This document shows, piece by piece, positions 1 to 12,100 of a DNA stretch of 64,000 nucleotides. Under the pieces are notes generated by a model, which saw nothing but the letters and a program-made list of their open reading frames with translations, was not told the DNA's origin and did not search any database. The translations under genes were made by a program, and so were the position numbers. Source of the stretch: Gordionus sp. m RMFG-2023 (taxonomy: Eukaryota > Nematomorpha > Gordioida > Chordodea > Parachordodidae); contig NC_088775.1 in assembly GCF_954871325.1 (NCBI RefSeq), positions 22,297,561 through 22,361,560 of the forward strand, written 5' to 3'. Position 1 is the first letter of the stretch, and every line of letters begins with the position of its first letter.

Positions 1-132
1 TATGGATAAATTACAATAATTTGCTGGCAATAATTCCTTAAACTTAGGAAATTCAGTTAACAGTAAAATTTGATCATCAATTTGTTTAGCATAAAATTCA
101 TTGAAGTCTTTGGTAAATAATAATTTCACTTT
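1..132 (-). CDS. VPS16: VPS16 exon F, continuing beyond the window
   Basis: After the acceptor GGTAG (133-134) the frame encodes KDFNEFYAKQIDDQILLL and onward, aligning with Vps16 KAKNEFAAKATEDQMRLLR. The frame joins exon E in phase 0 and is open to position 1, so the C-terminal part of the protein is encoded to the left of this window. Confidence 0.85.
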
Positions 133-3100
133 CTACCATTTTTTTATAAATAAAAAAATATTGAATTAAAATTTTAAATATGATTTTATTATGCATAAAA
201 ATATCACCAATCTTTTAGTAAGGTTACAACAATTCTGAATAATACCGGTCTCACAATCACCGTTAATATGGGATAGATTATCATATAGTAAAGAGATTAA
301 AAATATATATATTAAGAAGCAGTATAAACTATAAACAATAGTTTATATATATTTTTTATCGAAATTAATATGATAATGAAATTTTATAATTTTAAGCATT
401 TGATAAAAGAATTCATTTTTCAAATGGAACATCATTTATTTCTATTTGGTCTAATAGTCAAATCAACATAATAAAAAGGGCGTTTGAAGGGAGCGAAGGG
501 TGACAAACTTGTATAACAAATATAAATTTCTTTGATTATCGGTTATGCAGTATATTAATTTAAATGATGGATCATGAAGATCTAAAACATTTTCAATTAG
601 TGTTGTTAAATGGCTCGTTTTGAGCCGATTTTTAAAAACGGCTAACTCAATATTTCGTCCAGAAAAATATTACGCAAGCCTCAAGATTTTGCTCATAGAA
701 GGAACAAAGGTCTAGGCATATATTATCGAAATCTCGAGGCTTAGGCAATATTTTCCTGGCTAAAATATTGAGTTAGCCGTTTTAAAAAATCGGCTCAAAA
801 TGAGCCGTTTAACAACACTATTTTCAATCCTAACATCATATGAATTCTTATTAGACTCCAACTATAAAAAAAATCATTTAGGTGGTTCGGGATTGGGCTT
901 AAAAATAAGCGCAGTGGATCTTATCTTTAAGGATATTGCCGATGTCATAAAAGATTTTATAGTTTTTTTTTATCGGAGGATGTTAATTCCAAGTATTATT
1001 TATAGAATGGATGGGAAATTTGCTTGCCTAGCTTTTAATAAGCGATGCTAAATTTTGCTATATCTTTTCCTCAGTCTATGAGATATATAAAATCTAGGGA
1101 AAAAAATCTCCACTTTTTTATTTTTAGAAAATTAACAAGATAGGAAAAATATCCTCAAATAAAATACTAAAACAACAAAAAGAATTTTTTAAAATAAATT
1201 AATAACTAGCTGTAAGTTTCTGTGATATTATCATAAGCTAAGATTTCATGGAAATGGCCACTGATTTTTTATTTGGGCTGAAACGGTTAATTCTTCCAAT
1301 GTGTTCGGAATAGGAGGAAACCTCTATTTTATGATTATGCCCGCTTGATGTTATCCTCATTCGGAACTGTATTTGGGGGAAAATGTAGACATTTTGTCTG
1401 CTGTCTATATTTGGCAAGCATTTTCATTTGTTTTAGAGGCTTTTCTTTTCATCGTGTTTATAGAATTTTCAATTTATAAGATGGATATGAGGAATATTTT
1501 CCAATGAATAATCATTTTTATTGTAATAACTGGCTATTTTTCAGCATTATACAATGTTTATATTTATTTATTTATCGTAGTTTTATGATAAGTGTAAGAA
1601 TAGTCTTCATGAAAATGCGAGCTTATTTAGAATAAATATTAAAAATTTGATTTATGATAATAAAAAACAAATAGGGTGACCTTACAAACAGTTTTTAGGC
1701 ATATTCAAAAATGAGGCCCTTAATTTTATCAAAACCATTTGCAAAAAAAGGCTACAGATTAGAGGCGACCCCAAAAGGATTCTACATAATCTTCCGGTAC
1801 AATTTGTTAAGTCACTCCTTTCTAGGGTGATATGTACCACCTTTTTTAAACTCTTTTTATAATGTTTCACTGGTTTGAGTGACTAAGGTGTTGGTGATTA
1901 TTGGTATGAAGACTGCGTTTGTTATTTTAGAGGCTCGATAAATAATATCGGCTTAACGGTTCGGTTCATGTAAAATTTTGACATGATATAATATAAATTT
2001 CACAATAATGATTTTCGCAAAATAAAATTTCTAATATTGAGAATAAAAAACAATTACTGAACCCTAAATTTTTAAAAAAAAGTCGAGTAAGAATTCAGTA
2101 AAATCTCGAGGGTTCAGGTTTTCAGCCCTGTTATGAACATTTATTTTAAAATATACAACACTATGTCTTTGAAATTATTTTCAAAATGAATAAGGAGTAG
2201 GAGTTATTTTTTAAAATTTTGCTATATTTCTAATAATTTCTCAAAACTACCAGATTGGCGAAAATTAATCATATTTATATACTACTGTCAAAATAATCAT
2301 GTTTAAATTATATACCAATATCCAAATATTTCATTTTATTAATAATCCTACAAATCAAAAGTCAATTTTTTTTTCCTCGAAAATATATTGATAAACCGTC
2401 CATAAATGTAAATTACAAATTGACAGATACATTTCTTTAGAAATCAAACTGGGGTAAAGAAATACAATTTATAGCGAGTTTTTTTATCTCCTCACTAATA
2501 ATGTATAAAAAACAGATAGTGTGTTTCAATGTAAAAATGAAGGCCTAATTTTTATTGTTTAGAAATTAATGCAAATGTCTATTTTTTTTAAATCCTAATC
2601 GGTGCCTTAAAATGGTCTCAAGCGATAAAAAACACTTGCTATTGCATTAGGACTAGACCTATTGACCGACCAATCCTTTTCAAGGACCGTAGTCCGGGCC
2701 GGTCTTTTTATTTTTCCAGTCCAGATCAGTCATTTATTAATATCTAGGATTGCCCTACTATTAGATTCATATAATTTTTTACCAAAATTGTGTACATTTT
2801 ATATTATTACTTAAGTAGTTAATTAGTCTTTATGACTCTTTTTTAGTTCATTCCTATTTTGTAATATATAAAGAAAACGAGTCAAAAAAGCATTTTACTT
2901 AAAGTCCTAATAAAAAACAGAATGTGTGCATTGCAATACCAATTTTAATGTATCGTCAACAGTAATTTTAAATAATTAATATTTATTCTAAATAAAAATT
3001 ATTAGGGGCTTAAATAGGCAATTTATAAAACATCAAATTTTATCTTTCATGATGAAAATCCTTAAAAATCTAATTACTCATAATTTTAAAATGCCATCTG

Positions 3101-6100
3101 CCTGCACAAGGTCACTTTCCTGAATACCATTAGATAAATATCATACTGAACATATAAATCAAATAATATTTAAATGGTTTATAATAGAAAAATGGAATAG
3201 ATCAGCACTATTACCCCCCCCCCCTCTCTAATTCCTTTCAGTACAGTTTTAGACAACACAGACATTATCATTTATATAAAATGATAAAACAAGAATTTAG
3301 TTTAGTAAAAACGTAATTATTTTTAAATAATAGTCTAAACCGGTTTCTTTATAAGGAAACCATTTTGGTCCGGACTCGGGCCAAAGACTGGACCGTTACC
3401 TTCGCTAAATTGCATTAAAAATTTCATATATAGCGCCATCTATACGTTCCTTATATATCATAAGCGTTATTTTTTAAGAACATTAAGCAGCAGCGCTAAT
3501 TATTGAAAAAATTATTAAAATAGTAAACGAGCATTAGGAGAAAAAAATAGTCATTTTAAAAATTTAATTTTCAACCAGTCATAACTCATAATTTTTGTTT
3601 TTTTTAGCTAATTATCAATTATTGACTTATATAAATTTTAATTAGGGATGTACCGATATTTTATATCGGATCGGGCCGATATTTCAACCATTTTAAAATA
3701 ACGCTTATCGGCAAATATAAAATTATCCCATCCGATAAAAAATGGCGCTTTTAACAAAAATAAAATTTAAAAAAAAGGTTATAATCTAAAAAACCATTTA
3801 TTTTATAAATAAAATCGAAATCCATTTTTATGTTTAATTTTTTAGTAATAATTAGTTAATAAACATTCTGCTATGTAGTTATTTTTTTATATAAATAAGT
3901 AATTTATCAATAAAAATATTTTATATACTTTTAGAATTGCAATTGAATTGAATATAAACTATAACTGATCATTATAATATATTTAAATGACATATTATGG
4001 TATAGTAAAATTATAGATGTTATACTAATAAAAAGTATATTAAAAATTAAAACCATTGGTATCTTTACATACAAAATTAGATATGATATCGGATCGGTAA
4101 TCGGCCGATATCACTCTAATATCTGGAATATCGGATCGGATCGGCCTTCAAAAAGTGGTATCGGTACACCCCTAATTTTAATATTTACATTTATCTAGTT
4201 TTTAATTAACTAATTATTTAATTTTTATCGAAATTAAAAAAGAGGTCGGCAGAAAATCTCAATTTCTTACTCATTTGACATGCATGTAATGAATTCATTC
4301 TTATTCACATTTAAATGATAAAAAATCATCAATGGCCCAATTTATATAAAGTGGGATATTATATAGAATTTTATGAGTTTTTAAATAAAATAATTTAAAT
4401 AAACATAAATTTTAAAAAAGATATAAAAATACTTTATATTGGTATTTAAAAAGATTATAAATTGAGAACCTTAAAGTTAGATAATATTTTGCAGAGGTAA
4501 AACAAATGTTTAAAAAAAGATATATATGATGCGTCAGTTAAAATTTTCATTATTTAATATATTATGAAAAAGTTTTTATTACCTTAAGTTTGGTAATTTT
4601 TTGTAACATGTCCATTTCATTGAAAGAATCGTATAATAAATTTAAGGCCATTTTATTGTTGTCTTCTTTCTTTGAAAAAAATTTCAATAATGGCATATTT
4701 AAATCGAAATTCATTCTAAATACTCCAATCTTAACTTGATGATTGATTTTGGGTTTAAAATATACGACTTTACAAAATTTTGCATAGATATTATTAATTG
4801 GTATTGAAGTTTTTAATATAAGTCCCATTAGAAAATTTTGCTTATTTAAAGCAGTTGGAGAGGAACTTAAAAAATGATCAGAATATTTGATGGCTTTTAA
4901 AAATATTATATAAATAAGTTCTGCGTCTGACACGCGATCAATAATATTGAAATTCAATATTTGTGGATTTGGTGTATCATCATTTTTGAATAAACAAATT
5001 TGATTTAAAGCTCTATCGAAATCGCCTATTTCTAAAAGTAACTCAATTTTATCGTTTATGTTATTTTCAAAATCCGACAAAAGACGTGCTAATTCAGGTC
5101 GACCTGCTTGCAAAGCTTGATGAGCAATTTTGCTATAAGGAATTCCAGGAGTTGGTCCTAATTTCGATGAAATGATCTTGGCCAAATCAATATCTGACAA
5201 TTGAAGCTGTTTAGCCTAAAGAAAAATATTCGAAAATTGATTATTAATTAAATAATACTTTATAACAAGCCCATTTACCCAGAATGTAACTCGTCGTATT
5301 ATTAAATAAATAATCAGACGACATGAATTCAGCTATTTCAATGCTAACTGAAAACTGCTTACGTTCCATAATTCTTTCTAAAATTATTCCAACTCCCAAG
5401 CTAGTTTTATTTTTAAACATTTCAATCGATTCATTATCATTGCTTAATTCATTTTGATTTATTGTAGGATCACACATATATTTGAATTGTGAATAAGTTA
5501 ATGGAATTCCAATAGTGTTGGGATTTTTGATCAAATTAAAAACCCTTATTAATCTACATGAATGAAAGAAAAAATTGGCAATTTTATGATCAAAATTTGA
5601 TAAAAACAAGAAATTTTTATTTCGAAATTTATAACTAAATGGCAATAATTTCTGACCAAATGACGCAGCTTTTAATATTTTTTTCTGTAGGCGAATATCA
5701 TATTCTTCTAATGCTGCTGTTATACATGTTATGATAGCTTTTGATAAAGGATTTTCATTGACTTTTGTGTTAGAATTTTTTAATATTGCCCCGATATATT
5801 CTTCAGATCTACGAATTTTAAAATTAATTTCCCTATTTTTCGATGAGGAATAGAAAGATTCAGATGAGTCTAATAAAAAAGCGGCTGGAGATACACTCCC
5901 TATTTTATATATTTCGACTAAACTTTTAGGAACAAGGTGTATTAAATAATTCGAATAACGAGTTAATACACGACAACCATCTATTTCACAAAAAAACTTT
6001 ATCCCGCTATAAAGACTCGCATCATTATCATTGTTAAATATCTCGATATTATTTGGATAAACTAATTCTTCCAAATTTATGTTAATTGATTGTTGCGGAA

Positions 6101-9100
6101 ATTCAATCGAATTCGGATTTTTGGTTGGTAACCAACTTATAATTTGTAAATGTTGTGAATTTGGTAGTAAAATGGCGATGCTTGTATTTCCACACCAACA
6201 TAACTCGGGTATCAATATTTTTCGAGCTAATTTCATGTTAATTTATGTAAAAAAATTTATTTATATGGAAAAGACACTATATCAAGTAATTAATTTTACA
6301 GTAAGTTATTACTAATATGGAACACTTATTTTTGGCGTTTTTTCATACAATCAGCTTCAGAAATTGAGGCACTTTCGAGGAGATTCAATGAGTTAGGTAG
6401 AAGAAATAAACAATATAATCATATTTATGGTGCTATAGCAACAAGAACCAATATTTTTTAAGCCAAAAAAGGTCATTTTGAAAATTTAGCTAAGAAAAGG
6501 TCATTTTAAAAATAATTTCTTTTAAGCCCACTAGATTGTAAAGTAAAGTGACACTACTGGGCTAGGCATTATAACATGAATAGACGTGTGAGATATTAAA
6601 TACCTAGGTGAAAGGATAAAAGCTGTTAAATAAAAGAAATTTTTTAAAATTACAATCCATGGGCTATATGATATTTGTAAGAAGGCATTTATATATTAAG
6701 ATTGCTAAACCATAAAGAAAAGTGAATATCAAGAATTCTGAGTTGCAAGCAAATTCTATTAAGAATGAAACATGTGAAAGTTTGGGGATTTCGGCAGATA
6801 TTAAAGATAAAGCTAGGGAGCACGTTAAGGTTGTTTACACATCGAAGAAATGGCGTAAAATGGTTAAAATATTATTTTTTTAAGTTAAGACTAGAAACTG
6901 ATAAATATTAATGGATAAAAACAATTTTCAGGATTTCGATTTTAAAGTGCTATGATTTGAAATTATCAAACTTAAAATGTGAAGTTATGCTCCATCCTTA
7001 CTCATCGTTGAGTTCCTTCAATATATGGATTTTATTAAATTAACTAAATTATTTATTTGAAACTGAGAGAAATAACATAGAAATTAAAAAGTAATAGTGG
7101 CAATTTTGATCTCTCAAACCAAAGAAGACCACGAATTTATATAAACAATCAAAGAATTATATTCAAACAATTAAAAATTTTAATTAATAATTAAATTTTC
7201 TATTATGACGTATACCTGCTTCCGAAACGATTGAGTAATTTATTGTATTTTCGATGTATTTATCATTATTTAAATCAATATCCCTCAATTTCATTATCCT
7301 AATCGTGTTAAAACTTTTCTCTAAGGATCCAATCCACAATACATCATTGTCCATTAAAAATAGAATATTAGATGAGTCAAAAGAAACCAAGCATTTTTTG
7401 ACATATGTAAAAGGCTTTGAATTTGTAATAAAAAATTTGTGCTCAGTGCCATTTGATTCATAAATTGAAAGATGCGGTTCTTTATCTTTAAAAATCAAAA
7501 TAAATGGTTCTTTATCCTAAAAATATAAATAATTTAAACATGATATAAATATATATCAAAAAAATATTCTTAATTAAAAAAACAATGTAATCAGAGTTGT
7601 TAACGCTCCTTTTTAAAAATAGCTAGCTCCCGCTCCTACATTCTCAAAAGGAGCTAGCTCCCGTTCCCGCTACTACATTTTTAAAAGGAGCTAACTCCCG
7701 CTCCAAGTAATGGAGTGCCACTCCATAACCGCTCCTTTGATTTTCATTTTTTTTAGAAGGTATACGAAACAAAATCATATTTTTTTTATCAAAAAGCTTT
7801 ATTTATATTAAAAGATCTATCAAAATATTTATAAGCTTTTATTAGCTTTTAAAAGTAATAAATTTTCTAAATTAGAATCTAACAAACATCCACGCCTCTC
7901 CCCTAAGACATGTTTTTCAATACTAAATAGGCACTCCACAGAAGCACTAGAGGGAAGTAGGGTATTATATTTTATAAAGATATTTTTTATTTCGGGGAAT
8001 TTATCAAAAATAGTTTTCATGGAATCCAAAAAAATCTTCCAAATTAATTTGTATTTAAAAGAAAGATTTTTTATTTAGATGCTTTTTTAGATTGAAGCTG
8101 CTCACTTTTGAAAATTAAATAGTTTTATTTAAACACAAAAGACATTTTGCCCTTAAATTTGTTTGATCATTTGGATCAACATCTTTTAGAAGTTTAAAAT
8201 ATTTTTTCTATGATGGAAATGGAAATTCGATTTCTTCATCTATGATCTCTAAATCCATAATATCTAAAACTATTTTTTATTATATATCCATAAAATGAAT
8301 ATTAATATGACTTACAAGATTTTCCAAAAAATTTTCAATATAAAGGAAAATTTGATGTTTAATATTTAAAATGATTAGATGAAAAACCAATATAAAACTC
8401 GGATAAACATTTAATAATGGATAAATTTAAATTAAATAAATAAAATTTCATTTTTTATTGAATTTTAATTAATAAATATTATTAATATTTAAAAAATAAT
8501 TTAATTTATATATTAAATTTAAAGGTGGAGCGGCGCTCCTCCACTCCAGTCCTAAAAGGATCTAGCTACCGCTACCGCTCCCCAATTTTAAGAAGGAGGG
8601 GCGGGCGCTCCAGGTGTTTTTGAAAAAATGTAGCGCCGCTAAAAATTAGGAAGTTATCCACTTATCTCTCTAGAAATTTAGATTATGGCGTTTTCTGATA
8701 AGAATATGATATTCCTGTTCTAAATGACTTAAACATAATTTGCTTATTGTATAATGTTTAGTTGCTAATTTTGTCAAATTTGAATTTAATATTTTTATGA
8801 TTCTCAATCGTTATATGTACCAGAGACCTGCAGGCCCGGTCTGAGTACACGGGCCGGGTCGTATTTTAATTTTTTTAATACATCTGGGCCTAGCTGGGTA
8901 TGACGTTAATTTTAAATCGTCATTATTAGCCATAAAAATTAAAAATAAATATAATATTTTAAAAAAATCGGGCCGGGCATGAATTTCTTTTTAACAAAAT
9001 CCGGACCGTGCAAATGGTACCTCTGCAGGTCTCTGATATTTACTATCTAATATCATCATACTCCATACATTTAAGATGTTTTATAATAAATTCCAGCGCT

Positions 9101-12100
9101 GAATAATTTTGTTCTATTATATACATTGACACAATTTTTAATTTTTGACATTTTAGGTCTAAAGGAGAATCCAACACAGATTATTTTTAAGTAAAAAATA
9201 AATTAAATAAATGAACATACTTATATATTATTACTTGCAGATCACAAACAGGAAATCGTAACGCTTTTTTTATATTTTCCTTTAGGGAAATGATTTCTGA
9301 ACTATTATCATTAACATTAAAATTTTTTCAATTTCACTTCTAAAAAGTATTAACAAGTTTAATATAGGCCTTTTTGTGCAGATAGAAATTCAACCGTTTC
9401 TTTAAAATTAAAAGAAAACCTAATAGTTCTTCTTCTAGATCTGATTCATAGTTTGAGATAGTGTTTCCCAATTCTTTTCAAAACGTTATTAATTATAATT
9501 TAATTTCCCCAGATAGGCATTCAAGCATAATTAAAATACATTTAGTTGGGACATTTAATTTTAACGTTTTATTATATGTGGCATTATTATTATCATCATT
9601 AGAATCGCCAAAGATCTGTGCTTCAATATCAAGCATCTGATGCTAGATCGATTGTACTTAAGCATTCTTTGAGTTTCCTCGAACTTAAATTCAACCTCTG
9701 CAGTTTTATATCTTAGAGCAATAATCATTTATCTTATTCTTTTAATAAGATTTTCAACAAAAGGAATTTAGGTATAAGTATACGTATTCAAAATTCAAGT
9801 ATTAAATTATATAATGATAATTTTATAAAAGTGCGTGAAATTATTATACCCTGTCTCAAGTGATAGGCTGTTATCATGCGAGAAATATTATTGATATAAA
9901 GATTAAAAATATGCAACAGGCGAAATAAAATTATATATAAATATTGGAACGCGTTCAAATTATTTTTAAAACTACAGGCCAGGCAGGAGGGTTAAAACAA
10001 TTTTCTGGCAAAATGAGCAGAGCGGGCTTATATTCATTTTTTTTTAAAAATTTTTTTATTTCATAATAAAATTTTTGCCTCCCGTACGATAAAAAATCAA
10101 AACCGTCAAAATCTAAGTAGAGCTGTAAACGTTACTTCAAAAAAGAAACGCCTTACTCATTATTTTGTGAAAAGGTGAACGTGTTAGTCACCATTCAAAA
10201 AAAGGAAAAGAAACTTACTTATAAAAAAAATAACATTTTTCTCCCCATAGATAAAAAAAATAATATATTATAAATAAAATAAGTCTTTTTGTAATAATTT
10301 TATATTTATTTTTAACAACAATTGATTATCAAGTTTTGATAAAATAAACAAGAGAACTAAGTGCTCAAACACAGCTTTCGCTGTGTCAAACAAACGTTCA
10401 ATTGGCGAAGAGAATGGGGGGGGGGGGGGGATTGTATTATATTTAATAAATAAAATTTTTAATTGGGGGAATTTATTAAATATTTAAAGAATAATCTTTA
10501 TTTTCAAAATAACTTTTTATTAGATCATTTTGACATGAATCTTCATTCAGATCCTCGTTAATTCTTATATCTTTATCAGAATTTAATCTTAATTCATAAT
10601 TTTACCTTCATATGTTTTTTTATTTTAGCTGCTGGACATCGAGGTTGAAATATTTGAATTAGTACACAATCGATACTTATAAAGTATTTACTTAGTACCC
10701 TTGATTTTCTTTATTTAAAAATGTTTCAGGGGCCAGGTCAGCGTTAAATTATCTTCATCTAAAAAAAGGAACTATTCACATATATTCTTAATAAAATAAT
10801 TATAATAGAGATAACATACCTTGATTGATTCAATATTAATTAGATACAATCTTGACTATAAAATTCAACAACAAAATGTAATATAAAATAAAAATGTTTA
10901 ATAGTGGATCTTAAAAACTCGGCTCAAATTATTTAAAAATTTTTAAAAAAAGAATATATATAATAAAATAAATTTTTTGCATTTTTTAAGAAAAAATGTA
11001 AGGAAACGAATAACTTAATTTTATATCTAAGTCATTATAGATAAATGCCAAGTTTCATCCTCGCTATGATATTTTTATAATATAATCTATATATTTATGA
11101 ACTTAGAAAATTGATTCGGCAGCCCTGATTAATGTATAAATAATATTGCATTGTATTTTAAGCATCACATGTAAGGCAATTTTTTATTTGAATAGATAAT
11201 ATATTATCTTAATTTTGAAAGATTACTTAAATGAAAATTTAATAAAGTTGAAAAGATAAAGAATTGATCCTTTTTATAGTTTCTTTATAATTTTATTTCA
11301 CCTTGAGTTAACAAGGTTATCTGTAATTTATAAAATTTATAGAACATTGTACAGATTGTGAGTTCGCTTTACCTTATTAATTATTTAAATAATAAAATAC
11401 TTGATTTAGGAAAAAATGCCAAACAGGTTTGTTTTCTAAATCACAAACCAAAAATTGGGAATGAGAGTCATTAATAATATATGAGTTCTTGTTTATCATT
11501 GTTGATTGAAATATATTTAACCCATCACAAAATATCTTGATTTTAATGTTAGGTTCATGAATATTAGGCAGATATAAAATCTGATAATTATTAGTCGTTT
11601 GAACTTGATTTTTGTTTCTAATTAATAAAACTAAACCTGATAATAATTTATATGTAGATGTGTCGGGTGTATAATGATATTCTTCCTTATATAAATTAAT
11701 AACTTCTTTAGCAGAATAATGTATGATATGACAATCAGTAATTTCATAAGCCAATGCCTTCTTTAATTTTATGTCGTTAATAAGAATATCATATAAACAA
11801 AAGTTTTTTTTGAAAATTCCAAAAATATCATAAACTAACACGATTCCATCATCTTGAATACATATTAAATTTTCAGGATGAGGTGTCGACCAGGCTAAAT
11901 GAATTAAATGCCCATTATTCCAGCTTACATCATATAAAAATAAATTTATATTAATAATAAAATTAAGTTAAAATTTGCTAATCTTAGTGAATTATGAAAG
12001 TCTCCATTTCAGCGCTTATATGATACTGAGCGAAGAACAGGTAATAAATGTTTATAATAAATTGAAAAAAAAATACATTAAAAATTTAGGTAAACGTCTC

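Noticed and set aside
6079-6315. 78-codon plus-strand frame
   Set aside because: Overlaps the well-supported VPS16 exon D on the other strand and has no motif.
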